Both the position numbers and the translations under genes were made by a program. Below, piece after piece: positions 49,504-58,509 of a stretch of 64,000 nucleotides of DNA. Below the pieces are notes generated by a model. That model saw only the letters and a list, made by a program, of their open reading frames with translations. It did no database searches and was not told the origin of the DNA. Position 1 is the first letter of the stretch. Every line of letters starts with the position of its first letter. The stretch covers positions 1 to 64,000 of the forward strand of contig CAYMLO010000028.1 in NCBI GenBank assembly GCA_964390905.1, read 5' to 3'. The DNA is from JAFGLZ01 sp964390905 (GTDB taxonomy: Bacteria > Planctomycetota > Phycisphaerae > UBA1845 > JAFGLZ01).

Positions 49504-52197
49504 ATGAATAAGCCTGGCAGGACGCTTGATTCTGTTGCCGTTGGTCTGTTGTTCGCGGTCATCTTCGCCACGCTGATGCTTGGCCCCTTGGGCCATGCGG
49601 CCGAGGAACCGTCTCGGGAGAAGCTGGTGCTGGAGCTCCCGTTCGAAGGGAATCTGGCCGACACGTCGGCGTCCAAGCGCGCATGCGCGCCGCGAGGCGC
49701 GGTCACGTTTGTCGATGGGAGGCGGGGCAAGTGTGCGTCGTTCGACGGCCGCTGCTGGGTCGACACGGGGGTATCACAGAAGGAGCTGGGCGATGAGTTT
49801 GCCGTCGAATGCTGGGTGAACCCCGGGAGGCAACAGAGCCAGCACGCCGACATCTTTGGGAACCACGTTGGCGAAGGTCTGGGCTTCGTCCTGCAGCAAG
49901 AGGGCTCGAATACAAACCAGTATCTGGCCGCATACGGGTCCGGGGGCGGCAGGTGGGTGCTGACCGAAGCGGTGCCGCTGGCGGCAGGGCGCTGGCAACA
50001 CGTGGCCCTGGTCAAGACGCGGGAAGGCATGCGATTCCACTTGAACGGGGTCCCGGTCGCTGCAAAGCAGGACCCCGCGCCGGCACGCCCATCATCGATG
50101 CCTGTGGCCGTGGGCCTCGGTTACAGTTCCGAGAAGCGCTGCTTCCGAGGGTTGATCGATGACTTCCGGATTTGGAGCAGAGCCATGACCGATTTCGGTC
50201 ACGCCGGTATCGACCCGGCTGCCGCGCGGGAGACGCGCGCCGAATATCTCGATTCGACGCCGCGCCCGCCCGCCGGTGCGCTCGCCGAGTCCTGGACGCT
50301 CGCCACCGACGACACGCGGCTGACGCTCGGCGTCACGGCCCAAGGCGAGATGGTCGTTGGCGAGCTGTCCTGCCCGGCGGTAGGTTGGAATTGGATCGTC
50401 GGTCCGGTGGCGTTCGGTTTCTGGCCCCGTGCCGAAGTCGCCGGCCAGAGCAAGACCCTCCGGTGGCGATTCGTCGAGGCGGCCGTGGAGGAAAGCGACG
50501 GGCAGAAGGTCACGTTGAAGTTTGCGTGCGATGAGCCGGCGCTGGAGATCGCTTCTGAGTGGCAGGCCCGTCCGGGTCGCGGCCCTGTCCATCACAGCAT
50601 GCGAATCCAGAACCGCTCGACCCAGTCGGTGACGATCGGGGAACAGCCCACCTTCGACCTGGATCTGAAAGGCGCCGCCGCGATGTGGTGCTTCCATAGC
50701 GATGGCCGCACCCCGGACCCGGTGGGTGTGTACCGTCATGAACTGAAGGCCGACCGCGCTGGCCTTCGCTACACCGTGCGAACCACTCCGGCTGGGGAGT
50801 TCATCCCGTACGTGGTGTTGGCGTCGAGCCGGCAACACGGGGTCTACATGGGGCTGGAGTGGAGCTTCTGTCGGATCGAGGCCGTGACGCTGTCAGGTGG
50901 TTCGTCACCGAATCTACGGGTGCGCGGCGGCAACGTCGCGGACCTTCGCATGGAGCTTGCCCCCGGCGAGGCAGTCGAGGTGCGGCCCGGTTTCCTCGGC
51001 GCGTATCGCGGCGATCTCGACGACGCTGGCAACAGTCTGCGACGCTGGCTGCTGCGGTACTGCGTGCCCGACATCCTGCGGCGGGACCCGGGCTACCCGA
51101 AGGTCCAGTGGAACGCCTTTGGTGCGACGGGCAAGAAGCCGGGCAGTTGGGATCCCGTCGAGAAGAAGTTCTATCCGTTGATCGACGACATCGCTCCGCT
51201 CGGTTTCGAGGAAGTGATGATCGACGTGGGGTGGTGGCAGGGCAACGAGCCCGACTCGGATCAAGCCGACTGGCCGTCCGGCATGAAGAAGGCCGCCGAC
51301 TACGCCCACGAGAAGGGCCTACGGTTCGGACTCTACTGGACGGACGACCGGGATATGGCCAGCCCCACGGGACGTCGCCAGCGGGCGGATCGCGTTCGCC
51401 GGCTCTTCGGCGAGTACGACGCCGACATGTGGCGGTCCGACTGTACGCGAGGGGCAGTGATCGGCGCTTCCTACGCCGCGACGCTCGGTTTCTACAAGAT
51501 GGTCGACGCGTTGGCCAAGGAGATCCCCGGGTTCCAGTGGGAGAACTGCTCCGGCGGCGGGCGCATCAAGGACTACGGGGCGATGCGGCGGGCTGTGAAG
51601 ATCTTCAACTCCGACACGTACTCGGCGCTTCACGTTCGACAGGCCTTCTACGATAGCTCCTTCGCCTTTCATCCGATCCAGATCGAAGGGCATCTGGGCA
51701 GCACTGACGGACGCTATCGTCCCCGGGGCGTCGCCGGCGTTCGATACGCGTTCCGCTCGACGTCCATGGGTGCCCCAGAATGGTTCCTCGACGCGCCCAA
51801 CGGCGGCAACGGGAGTGGGCCGTGGACCCAGCAGGAGAAGGACGCCCTGAAAGCCTGCGTCCACACATACAAGACCAAGGTCCGGCCGCTGGTACGTGCG
51901 GCGGATCTCTATCACATTCTCCCTCGTCCCGATGGGCGAAAGCCCGACGGCATCGAGTACTACGACCCGGCCGGCGGGAAGGGGGTCGTCTACGTCTTCC
52001 AACCCTCTGACGAGGTCCAAGCGAAGCCGATCCGGCTCAAGGGCTTGGATCCCAAGAGCATGTACCGCGTGAGCTTCGAGGATGGGAGCCATCCGACGTC
52101 CGTCAAATCAGCCGCGGAACTGATGGACAGGGGACTTTTGGTGAGGTTGGAGGGCAAGGAAGTGTCAGAGCTGATCTTCTTCGAGACTGCGCGGTGA
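49504..52197 (+). CDS. Secreted LamG-GH36 alpha-galactosidase-like enzyme
   Basis: The protein has 897 residues with a signal peptide (to about 33). A LamG/concanavalin module (about 40-235) follows, with LVLELPFEGNLADTS, FAVECWVNPG, WQHVALVKTREGMRFHLNG and IDDFRIWSRAM. A GH36 beta-supersandwich (250-540) and TIM barrel (550-820) come next. The nucleophile D646 is in DADMWRSDCT. The acid/base region is WENCSGGGRIKDYG, the hallmark of GH36. Expected activity is release of alpha-galactose from polysaccharide, with LamG aiding binding. It is a different GH36 subtype from the enzyme at 17664 (low similarity, different nucleophile motif). AAAGGAG lies 14 bases upstream, slightly far. Confidence 0.85.
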   Translation: MNKPGRTLDSVAVGLLFAVIFATLMLGPLGHAAEEPSREKLVLELPFEGNLADTSASKRACAPRGAVTFVDGRRGKCASFDGRCWVDTGVSQKELGDEFAVECWVNPGRQQSQHADIFGNHVGEGLGFVLQQEGSNTNQYLAAYGSGGGRWVLTEAVPLAAGRWQHVALVKTREGMRFHLNGVPVAAKQDPAPARPSSMPVAVGLGYSSEKRCFRGLIDDFRIWSRAMTDFGHAGIDPAAARETRAEYLDSTPRPPAGALAESWTLATDDTRLTLGVTAQGEMVVGELSCPAVGWNWIVGPVAFGFWPRAEVAGQSKTLRWRFVEAAVEESDGQKVTLKFACDEPALEIASEWQARPGRGPVHHSMRIQNRSTQSVTIGEQPTFDLDLKGAAAMWCFHSDGRTPDPVGVYRHELKADRAGLRYTVRTTPAGEFIPYVVLASSRQHGVYMGLEWSFCRIEAVTLSGGSSPNLRVRGGNVADLRMELAPGEAVEVRPGFLGAYRGDLDDAGNSLRRWLLRYCVPDILRRDPGYPKVQWNAFGATGKKPGSWDPVEKKFYPLIDDIAPLGFEEVMIDVGWWQGNEPDSDQADWPSGMKKAADYAHEKGLRFGLYWTDDRDMASPTGRRQRADRVRRLFGEYDADMWRSDCTRGAVIGASYAATLGFYKMVDALAKEIPGFQWENCSGGGRIKDYGAMRRAVKIFNSDTYSALHVRQAFYDSSFAFHPIQIEGHLGSTDGRYRPRGVAGVRYAFRSTSMGAPEWFLDAPNGGNGSGPWTQQEKDALKACVHTYKTKVRPLVRAADLYHILPRPDGRKPDGIEYYDPAGGKGVVYVFQPSDEVQAKPIRLKGLDPKSMYRVSFEDGSHPTSVKSAAELMDRGLLVRLEGKEVSELIFFETAR

Positions 52198-52307
52198 TCT
52201 CGCACACGCTGGGATTTCTCGGATCGTCCCTCAAATACAACCTTTTTAAAAACAAGAACATAAACGCGTTTGGCGGCAGTGCCGGTCAGCTTCTCTAGAA
52301 GGCGGGC

Positions 52308-52336
52308 TTGACAGGAGATGTGTAATAATGTACACT
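52308..52336 (+). promoter_or_regulatory. Strong sigma70-type promoter for the LexA-transposase fusion gene
   Basis: The -35 TTGACA (52308-52313) is perfect. The spacer is exactly 17 bases, and the -10 TACACT (52331-52336) matches four of six consensus positions. It lies in an AT-rich patch unusual for this window (52230-52350). The predicted transcript starts about 20 bases before the gene. Confidence 0.65.
52320..52335. promoter_or_regulatory. Candidate operator: GTGTA-N6-TACAC dyad over the -10
   Basis: GTGTAATAATGTACAC has perfect five-base half sites separated by six bases. It covers the end of the spacer and five bases of the -10 hexamer. A dimeric winged-helix protein bound here would block RNA polymerase. 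The gene immediately downstream encodes such a domain, so autorepression is the simple reading. It does not match the classical LexA boxes of E. coli or Bacillus. Confidence 0.5.
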
Positions 52337-52367
52337 GAACATGTGAGCACTTACAGGGGATATGCTC

Positions 52368-53033
52368 ATGCGTCCCAGGCCTCTGACAGATCAGCAGAAG
52401 AACGTTCTTGCGTTCGTTGAGGACTTCTCTGAAAACAACGGCTTCCCGCCCACGCTCCGGGAGATCGGCCAGGCGATCGGGTTGACGAATGTCAACGCCG
52501 TCCGTGGGCATCTTGCGGCGCTGGAGAGAAAGGGCTTCCTGGTCAGGGTCCCTGACAAAGCCAGGTCGATTCAGGTCGTTCGCTCGCCCTCGGCCATCAG
52601 CCGCGCGAAGCGAACGCTTCACAAGGCCCTGCGGACCGACGAAGGCGTGTACCATCGGGTGGTCTACGGCCTGGCGTGGACGACGCATCGCCGAAAAGCG
52701 TGGCTGACGGGTTCGGCATCCCAGTGGGTGAGCGAGGCGCTGGATCGCGAGGCCTCCGAACGTGGCTGGACGATCCTCGACAAGAGAATCCAACCGGATC
52801 ACATCATCGCGGTGGTGGCGACTTGGCCCAACCATTCGGCGGCCAGGACCGTGCATCGTCTGCAGGCGGCGGGCAAAACCGTCCGACGCCGTCACCCGGG
52901 TGAGCTACCGCGCGATGCGCTATGGGGCAAGGGGTACGCGGTGACCACCGACCTGGAATTGCTGGATGACTTGGTCGAGAGACTGCTTGGAAGCCAGCCC
53001 TCCGACAGACACGATGTTGTCCGGACAACGTGA
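52368..53033 (+). CDS. LexA-type wHTH fused to a catalytically degenerate IS200/REP-type (Y1) transposase domain
   Basis: The protein has 221 residues. Residues about 5-70 match the LexA DNA-binding domain (LTDQQKNVLAFVEDF, GFPPTLREIGQAIGL, NAVRGHLAALERKGFL). Residues about 90-212 match IS200/IS605 TnpA-type Y1 transposases: YHRVVYGLAWTTHRRKAWL, QPDHIIAVVA, LWGKGYAVTT, and the final helix LVERLLGSQ. The HUH motif should read His-x-His but here is H145-I146-I147. The helix position that carries the catalytic Tyr in TnpA (QYIENQ) is Leu206. The LexA Ser/Lys protease domain is absent. It is therefore likely a domesticated DNA-binding regulator. ATG 52362 is also possible; 52368 fits the GGGG-containing RBS better. 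Transcription is probably from the promoter at 52308. Confidence 0.75.
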   Translation: MRPRPLTDQQKNVLAFVEDFSENNGFPPTLREIGQAIGLTNVNAVRGHLAALERKGFLVRVPDKARSIQVVRSPSAISRAKRTLHKALRTDEGVYHRVVYGLAWTTHRRKAWLTGSASQWVSEALDREASERGWTILDKRIQPDHIIAVVATWPNHSAARTVHRLQAAGKTVRRRHPGELPRDALWGKGYAVTTDLELLDDLVERLLGSQPSDRHDVVRTT

Positions 53034-53139
53034 GTGCACCCGCGTCGGCTCGGTCAGCCGACACGAACAGCGGACCTCCGATTGACGTTGCGATGGAGAC
53101 ATCACTGGCCCCATCGCCATGTCCAAAGAGGACCACGCC

Positions 53140-56100
53140 ATGGACACTGGACCAAGGGATGCGCTTCGTCAGCTTGGGCGCAAGCTGGACATGCTCCAGT
53201 TGCAGATCGACGAGATAAGAGGGAAGTTACACATTCTGCGTCGGCATGTCGACGAGCGAGGGACGATGCCGGTCTCACTCGAGCGCATACCCTCCGCTGC
53301 GCCGCCCCCCGGTGAGGCAACGGATCGTCCCCGAACGGAACGCCCCCCATCCGAGGAGGGGGAAGGGGCCGTTCCGGTGCGCGAAGACGATGCGGCGAAG
53401 GAGCTTGCTGCGCTCGCGAACGCCCCGGCCCTTCCATCGACTTTCGGCGAGGTAGCAGAGCCCCCGCCGCTGGACCCATCTGTGCTCGAGGCGGTGGAGG
53501 GGGCTCTGGGAACCCCGCCGGATCGGGAACTCGGGGAGGGCACACCGGAGCCCGCGCAAGCCGAAATGTTGGACCAGGTCGCGGTCGCGGATACGTCGGC
53601 GCCCCCAGCCGAAGGGATTCCGGAGCGCCAGGAATCGTACGCGCCAGGTTGGGAGTCTCTGGTTGGTGCGAACTGGCTGAACCGAATCGGGATCGTGATT
53701 CTGTTGCTGGCCGGGGCGTTCCTGGCCCATGTCGCGTGGCAGCGTCAGTGGATCGGCCCTCATGCCCAGGTAGCGGCCATCCTCATCGTCGGCATCGCCC
53801 TGATTGGAGGCGGCGAGTTATTCCAGCGGCGCAAGCTCCCGATTTTCGCCCAGGGGCTAACGGCGCTGGGGATCTTCGCGCTCTACGCGGGCGGGCTGGT
53901 GGGGTACCAGCTCCATCACATCCTGTCCCTGCAAGCCACATTCGTGGTGTACGCGCTCACCACCGCCGGCGCGTTTCTGATTGCGGCCCGCACGAACTCG
54001 GTGGCCGTTGTGTTGCTGGGCATGCTGGGCGGTTACCTGACACCGATCGTCTTGTCCACCGGACGCGATGCGCCCGTGGCGCTGTTTACCTACCTTCTGT
54101 TTCTGAACATCGCGATTGCGGCAACGGCCATTGCCAAGCGTTGGGAGTTCCTGAGCCCCATCGCCTTCGTCTCCACGGCCATCATGTTCCTGCGCTGGTA
54201 CATCAAGTTCTACGAGCCGAACGAACTGTGGATGCTGGAGACCATGCTGAGTCTGCACGCCGGCCTCTTCCTGGTCGTAGCGATCTTCCCCTATGTGGCA
54301 TTGGGACGCCCGTCATCGCGCATCTCCCTGTGGATGCTTTCGAAGACGTCGCTGGCGTTCTTCGGGGTGACCTACCTGCTTTTCCGGTTGGTGCCGGATC
54401 ATCACCTGGGCGAGTTCGCTGCGCTGTACGGTCTGGGGCATTGGCTGTTGGCTGGGGCGGTGTACGCCGCGCGCCGTCACGGGGAGCGATTGCTCGTCTA
54501 CCTCTTGGGGCTCGGGGCGGTCTTCGTGACGGTGGCCGTTCCGATCTACTTCTCCGGCGACCACCGGGCAATCGCATGGTCGGCCCAGGCATTGGTCTTC
54601 ACGATCATCGGAATCCGCTACCGCAGCGCAAAGACGCTGTGGAGCGCTGTGATCGTGTACGGCCTCGCTGTATGGTGGACGTGCGTGCACGACGTCTTCG
54701 CCCAGCAAGCGCGCGGAGAATGGGGGGGCATCGACATTCGATTCGCAACCACGGCCATGGTCTCGGCGCTCCTAGCAGGTGGCGGTCTCGGCTACCGGAT
54801 CGGGCGCGAGCGGATCCGCGACCTGGTCTGGCTGAGCTTCCCGCATGTGGGCTTCGTCTTCGCGGCAGTCGCTGATGTCCTTCTGGTGGCCGCCGCGGTT
54901 CATCAGTTCCCCGATCACAGGCTCGCGCTGGCCTGGACCGTCAACGCCCTGGCCGTTTGCGCGGCCGCCAGGTGGCGCCGAGACGACGTGGCCGGCGCGT
55001 TCGGGCTGTTGATGTTCCTGCCCGCGTTCGTGCGCTTCGTTCAGTTTCAGGCCCTGGCAGCGGCGCCGGAGGAATGGATATGGGGGCTGGACGTCCGCTT
55101 CGCCCAAGGACTGTTTGTGGTGGCGGGCAGTTGGGCGGCGGCGTACCTGGTTCGGAGGAAGGATCGCTGGCATGACCTCCCATCCCGATCCGTCGTAGCG
55201 GCGCTTGCGGGCAACGTCGTACTGCTCGTTGCATCGGCTCTGCAATGGGATGGCTGGTTGCTGACGAGCCTCTGGGCCCTCGATGCGCTGGGGCTGGCGG
55301 CCTTTGCTCGCTGGCAGGGCCTGTCCCGGCTCGCCTGGTTCTCGGCGGGCGTCTTCGGCTGGGTGACGTTGTGGTGGTTACGGTTCGATGTGTCGGCGGG
55401 CGCGGTCGTCGAATGGTATCCGGCGATCATGGCGTCCTTCGCCTCGGGGTTGGTGCTGATCGCGTCTGGCTGGCTGGCGGCGTGGCTGTTCCGTGGCGCG
55501 GCGCCCAAACACTTCTCCAGCGTCGTGGCTCTGTCGTTCAACCTGGTCCTTCTCGTTGCCATCGGCGACCAATGGGACGGCCATCTGGTATTGACGCTGT
55601 GGGCGCTCGACGTGGCCGTCCTTTGGATGATCGGATTCGCCAGGCGGCACACCGGCGCCCGAGCCGAGGCGCTGCTCTTGTGGATCGGCGTGCTGGGCGC
55701 GTGGATTGTATTGCACGGATTGAAGTGGTCCCCGCCGCTCGAGGCGTTCGGTCTGCTGATCAACCCGCGCTTCGGTTCGCTGGCGCTTGTGGGCGCAATC
55801 GGGCTCTGTGCAACGTGGGCCTATCGCCGGTTCAGCCACCGGCTGATGAAGACCCGCGCTCGTGCGGCGCATGTGTCTGAGGATTCCCTGAAGGCACGAC
55901 TCGTTCGGCACGCCCAAGGGTTCGCCGAAAGGTGGGGGCAGTACGAGCGGAGCATCCACGTTGTCTGCGTCGTGCTCGCCAATCTTCTGTTGGTCGGCGC
56001 GCTGACCTTGGAGGTCAACACGCTGTTCGATCGGTATGAATGCCACGGTGGGAGTCCGTTTGACAATCTCGTCATGGCCCGTCAGACAACGCTGTCGATC

Positions 56101-56382
56101 CTGTGGGCAAGCTACGCGGCGGTGCTCTTCATCGCAGGCTTCGTGGTCCTCTACGTGCCGATTAGGATCTTGGCGCTGATCGGCCTGGCGCCGATCCTGG
56201 TCAAGGTCTTCCTCGTCGACCTCAGGGACCTCGATGTGATCTATCGCGTGCTGTCGTTTGCCGTGCTTGGCGTGCTCTTCGTCGGCGTCAGCCTCCTCTA
56301 CCAGCGCTTCCGATCTCGGCTTGGTCTGGAATCCCGGGAGCAATCGCAGTACTTCCGGCAGGCTTCTCATCGTGACCCATAG
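53140..56382 (+). CDS. DUF2339 multi-pass membrane protein
   Basis: The protein has 1080 residues. A short coiled coil (about 5-40) and a long acidic, proline-rich disordered segment (45-165) precede GANWLNRIGIVILLLAGAFL at about 176, the hallmark opening of DUF2339. Some 25 or more membrane helices follow. The family-typical end LVDLRDLDVIYRVLSFAVLGVLFVGVSLLYQRF is present. Function is unknown for the family; it is often suggested to be an envelope or transport protein. ATG 53140 is preferred to ATG 53119 because GAGG lies eight bases before it. It follows the LexA-transposase fusion gene by 106 bases on the same strand. Confidence 0.85.
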   Translation: MDTGPRDALRQLGRKLDMLQLQIDEIRGKLHILRRHVDERGTMPVSLERIPSAAPPPGEATDRPRTERPPSEEGEGAVPVREDDAAKELAALANAPALPSTFGEVAEPPPLDPSVLEAVEGALGTPPDRELGEGTPEPAQAEMLDQVAVADTSAPPAEGIPERQESYAPGWESLVGANWLNRIGIVILLLAGAFLAHVAWQRQWIGPHAQVAAILIVGIALIGGGELFQRRKLPIFAQGLTALGIFALYAGGLVGYQLHHILSLQATFVVYALTTAGAFLIAARTNSVAVVLLGMLGGYLTPIVLSTGRDAPVALFTYLLFLNIAIAATAIAKRWEFLSPIAFVSTAIMFLRWYIKFYEPNELWMLETMLSLHAGLFLVVAIFPYVALGRPSSRISLWMLSKTSLAFFGVTYLLFRLVPDHHLGEFAALYGLGHWLLAGAVYAARRHGERLLVYLLGLGAVFVTVAVPIYFSGDHRAIAWSAQALVFTIIGIRYRSAKTLWSAVIVYGLAVWWTCVHDVFAQQARGEWGGIDIRFATTAMVSALLAGGGLGYRIGRERIRDLVWLSFPHVGFVFAAVADVLLVAAAVHQFPDHRLALAWTVNALAVCAAARWRRDDVAGAFGLLMFLPAFVRFVQFQALAAAPEEWIWGLDVRFAQGLFVVAGSWAAAYLVRRKDRWHDLPSRSVVAALAGNVVLLVASALQWDGWLLTSLWALDALGLAAFARWQGLSRLAWFSAGVFGWVTLWWLRFDVSAGAVVEWYPAIMASFASGLVLIASGWLAAWLFRGAAPKHFSSVVALSFNLVLLVAIGDQWDGHLVLTLWALDVAVLWMIGFARRHTGARAEALLLWIGVLGAWIVLHGLKWSPPLEAFGLLINPRFGSLALVGAIGLCATWAYRRFSHRLMKTRARAAHVSEDSLKARLVRHAQGFAERWGQYERSIHVVCVVLANLLLVGALTLEVNTLFDRYECHGGSPFDNLVMARQTTLSILWASYAAVLFIAGFVVLYVPIRILALIGLAPILVKVFLVDLRDLDVIYRVLSFAVLGVLFVGVSLLYQRFRSRLGLESREQSQYFRQASHRDP

Positions 56383-56423
56383 TCGCGGACGGGTCTTGAT
56401 GCTTCCATGCTGTGCCGAAGGTC

Positions 56424-58208
56424 CTATTCGGCTCGGGCCATCCTTCGGCTGATCTCCGCGGCGATGTTGTTGCTGACCCTACAGCCGCCGTCGGGTTGGA
56501 ACCGCAGGTAGCTCGCCGTCTCGTACATGATGAAGCCGCAGAACCGGGCGTCGCGCCGGACGCGATCGAACTCATCGGGGCTGGACGGATTGATGTACCG
56601 GTTGACCGTCAGCGGGATTCCCTTCTTGCTGCAACGGTCGATCATTTCCTTCGTCACGGCGTCGCCGCCGAAGACGTGGTTCAACGGCAGGTGGAACATG
56701 CGTAGGATCCCCTCGTCCATCAAGCCCTCATCGACCCATCGCCTCCAGTCGAATTCGATGTTGGCCGGATAGGCGAGTCGCCGGTTCGGGGGAGGGTCCG
56801 GTCGGAACCAGTCGATGTTGAGGTTTACGCGCATCTGTTTCCCGCGCGCGGCGATCAGTCGCTTCGCGGCCCGTAGGAATTCCGTGTAGGCCTCGCCGCG
56901 CACCTTCGAGATCGTCCGCAGGTCCGTCTTCCCTCGACGCCGGCATTCCTTCAGGACCACGTCGTTGAAGCCGTATTCGGCTGGGTACTCGGTGTGCGTG
57001 CCGTGGTTCTCCACACGGAAGTCGACGCCATCGACCCCGGCGTCGAGCATCTCGGTGATGCACGCCAGCCAGAACCGGCGGACGTCGGGTTCCGTCTCGC
57101 AGAGGGCCCCGGGCAGGTACGCGTTCCGCCCACGACAGAACGCGACACATCCCTGATGCCCCGACGTGCTGGGCGCGTCCAGATACGCCTTCTGGCGCCC
57201 GTAGCCGCAGTCAAACAACAAGCCCCAGTTGCGGAAGTTGATCCGGTTGGCCATGTAGATCCTGGCCCCGCTGTAGAACACCCCGGGTATCTCCTTGCCG
57301 TTCGCATCCAGCGCGACGAGCAGGTCGGTCCCGGCATTGGCGAAGTCCGCCGGCCCGCCCGCGAAATCCGTCGTGACCAGGACGTAGGGATCGGTCAACG
57401 CAAAGCCCGACAGCGTGAGGATGCGCACGGGCGCGCCCTTCTTGGTGAGCAGCGTTCCGTTGATGTCCCTGACCTCCCGCGGGGACCGAATCACCTCATC
57501 GCGGAACGAGAACTTCACGTCGAGCGGCTTGTAGCGGTAGTTGAACTCACTCGACCAGATCGCAAGATGCTCGGCGGTGACGCGTGTGGGCGCGTCGTCG
57601 CTCTTGACAAGCCTCAGCGCGCAGATCTTCTGGTTGGCGCGGCCGGCGATCGTGTCGTCCGGTCTGTGACGAATCCGCAGATGCGGGTTCTCCACGACGA
57701 AGGGGTCGAACCAGGTCAGCCACGCGCCACGTTGCCGCACGCGACCGAACGCCCGCGCCTCGGGCGAACCGTCGGGCAAGGCGACGGCCGGACCGGTCTC
57801 ATAGGGTTTGTAGTAGGCAAACAGCTCGATGCCGCACGCGTGGGCGGCCTCGGCGGCCACACGCAGGGGATTCCCCAGCCCGTGGTAGGTGTCGGCCAGA
57901 TGGCGCCATCGCGGGTCGAGTCCGGCCGGGACGAGGAACCCCCCGCGGCCATCCGCATAGTAGCCCCAGCTTACGCGGCGGACACCCATCTTGCGCAGCG
58001 TCTGCATCATCGAGCGGATGTGCTTGTGGGTAATCGTCGTGCTCAACGCATCATCGACGAAGTCTGTGAGGGCTTCCAGTCGGAAGCGCCTGGCGCCCGG
58101 CTGGACTCCCTGCGCAACCGTCTCCGCGGCACTCTTGGCCACCATGCCTCCAATCGTTACACCCGCAAGGCGATGGAAGTCGCGGCGGGAGAGGGCTGGG
58201 TTGCTCAT
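56424..58208 (-). CDS. Tat-exported TIM-barrel-like protein, possible glycoside hydrolase
   Basis: The protein has 594 residues. The N-terminus carries a twin-arginine signal (LSRRDFHRLAGVTIGG). The remainder reads like a (beta/alpha) barrel with beta insertions: GVRRVSWGYYADGRGGF, GIELFAYYKPYETG, LDAGVDGVDFRVENHG, MRVNLNIDWFRPDP and GFIMYETASYLRF. DGVDFRVENHG is the kind of strand-4 motif seen in GHL10-like hydrolases, but I cannot assign a family or catalytic pair. ATG 58208 has AAGGAG eight bases upstream; the longer frame to 58316 has none. It is divergent from another barrel protein at 58510 with a 301-bp gap between. Confidence 0.6.
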   Translation of the reverse strand: MSNPALSRRDFHRLAGVTIGGMVAKSAAETVAQGVQPGARRFRLEALTDFVDDALSTTITHKHIRSMMQTLRKMGVRRVSWGYYADGRGGFLVPAGLDPRWRHLADTYHGLGNPLRVAAEAAHACGIELFAYYKPYETGPAVALPDGSPEARAFGRVRQRGAWLTWFDPFVVENPHLRIRHRPDDTIAGRANQKICALRLVKSDDAPTRVTAEHLAIWSSEFNYRYKPLDVKFSFRDEVIRSPREVRDINGTLLTKKGAPVRILTLSGFALTDPYVLVTTDFAGGPADFANAGTDLLVALDANGKEIPGVFYSGARIYMANRINFRNWGLLFDCGYGRQKAYLDAPSTSGHQGCVAFCRGRNAYLPGALCETEPDVRRFWLACITEMLDAGVDGVDFRVENHGTHTEYPAEYGFNDVVLKECRRRGKTDLRTISKVRGEAYTEFLRAAKRLIAARGKQMRVNLNIDWFRPDPPPNRRLAYPANIEFDWRRWVDEGLMDEGILRMFHLPLNHVFGGDAVTKEMIDRCSKKGIPLTVNRYINPSSPDEFDRVRRDARFCGFIMYETASYLRFQPDGGCRVSNNIAAEISRRMARAE

Positions 58209-58509
58209 TGCGGTACTCCTTGAAGGCCATCGCAGGACGCCGTTTCGGCATACCTGGGTGCCGAGATGATGGTAACGCACGCGAACGAGACGGCAAACCT
58301 CAGGCGAACAGATCACCTCCCTGGGAAATCACGATCTGCGGTAGTGTCCGATCTGTTCCCCTCCAGCCAGCGGCAGGACCCGCTCGGAGGAGGGCGGATG
58401 CAGGGCACGAAGTAGGATTGCGGGCGTGGGAGAGGTATCATCGTCCGATGTCGACCACAGCGGCCGCGATGGTTCTATCGGATTGCGCCGCGAACAACGG
58501 AGGTGCGCA
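58209..58509. other. Divergent intergenic region, 301 bp
   Basis: It separates two divergent TIM-barrel protein genes. The only clear structure is the inverted repeat GAACAGATC (58306-58314) / GATCTGTTC (58350-58358). GGAGG at 58499-58503 is the RBS of the plus-strand gene and AAGGAG just above 58208 is that of the minus-strand gene. No further gene is seen. Confidence 0.5.
58306..58358. promoter_or_regulatory. Inverted repeat, candidate shared operator or hairpin
   Basis: GAACAGATC at 58306-58314 is the exact reverse complement of GATCTGTTC at 58350-58358, with a 35-base spacer. It lies near the middle of the divergent gap, where a shared regulatory site would be expected. The arms are too far apart for one dimer but could be paired sites. 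Confidence 0.35.

Noticed and set aside
52198..52300. Intrinsic terminator after the LamG-GH36 gene
   Set aside because: A T-run (ACCTTTTTAAAA) is present, but no GC stem precedes it closely enough.
52368..53033. Simple LexA repressor
   Set aside because: The wHTH is LexA-like, but the auto-cleavage Ala-Gly site and Ser/Lys protease domain are absent. The C-terminal half matches a Y1 transposase instead.
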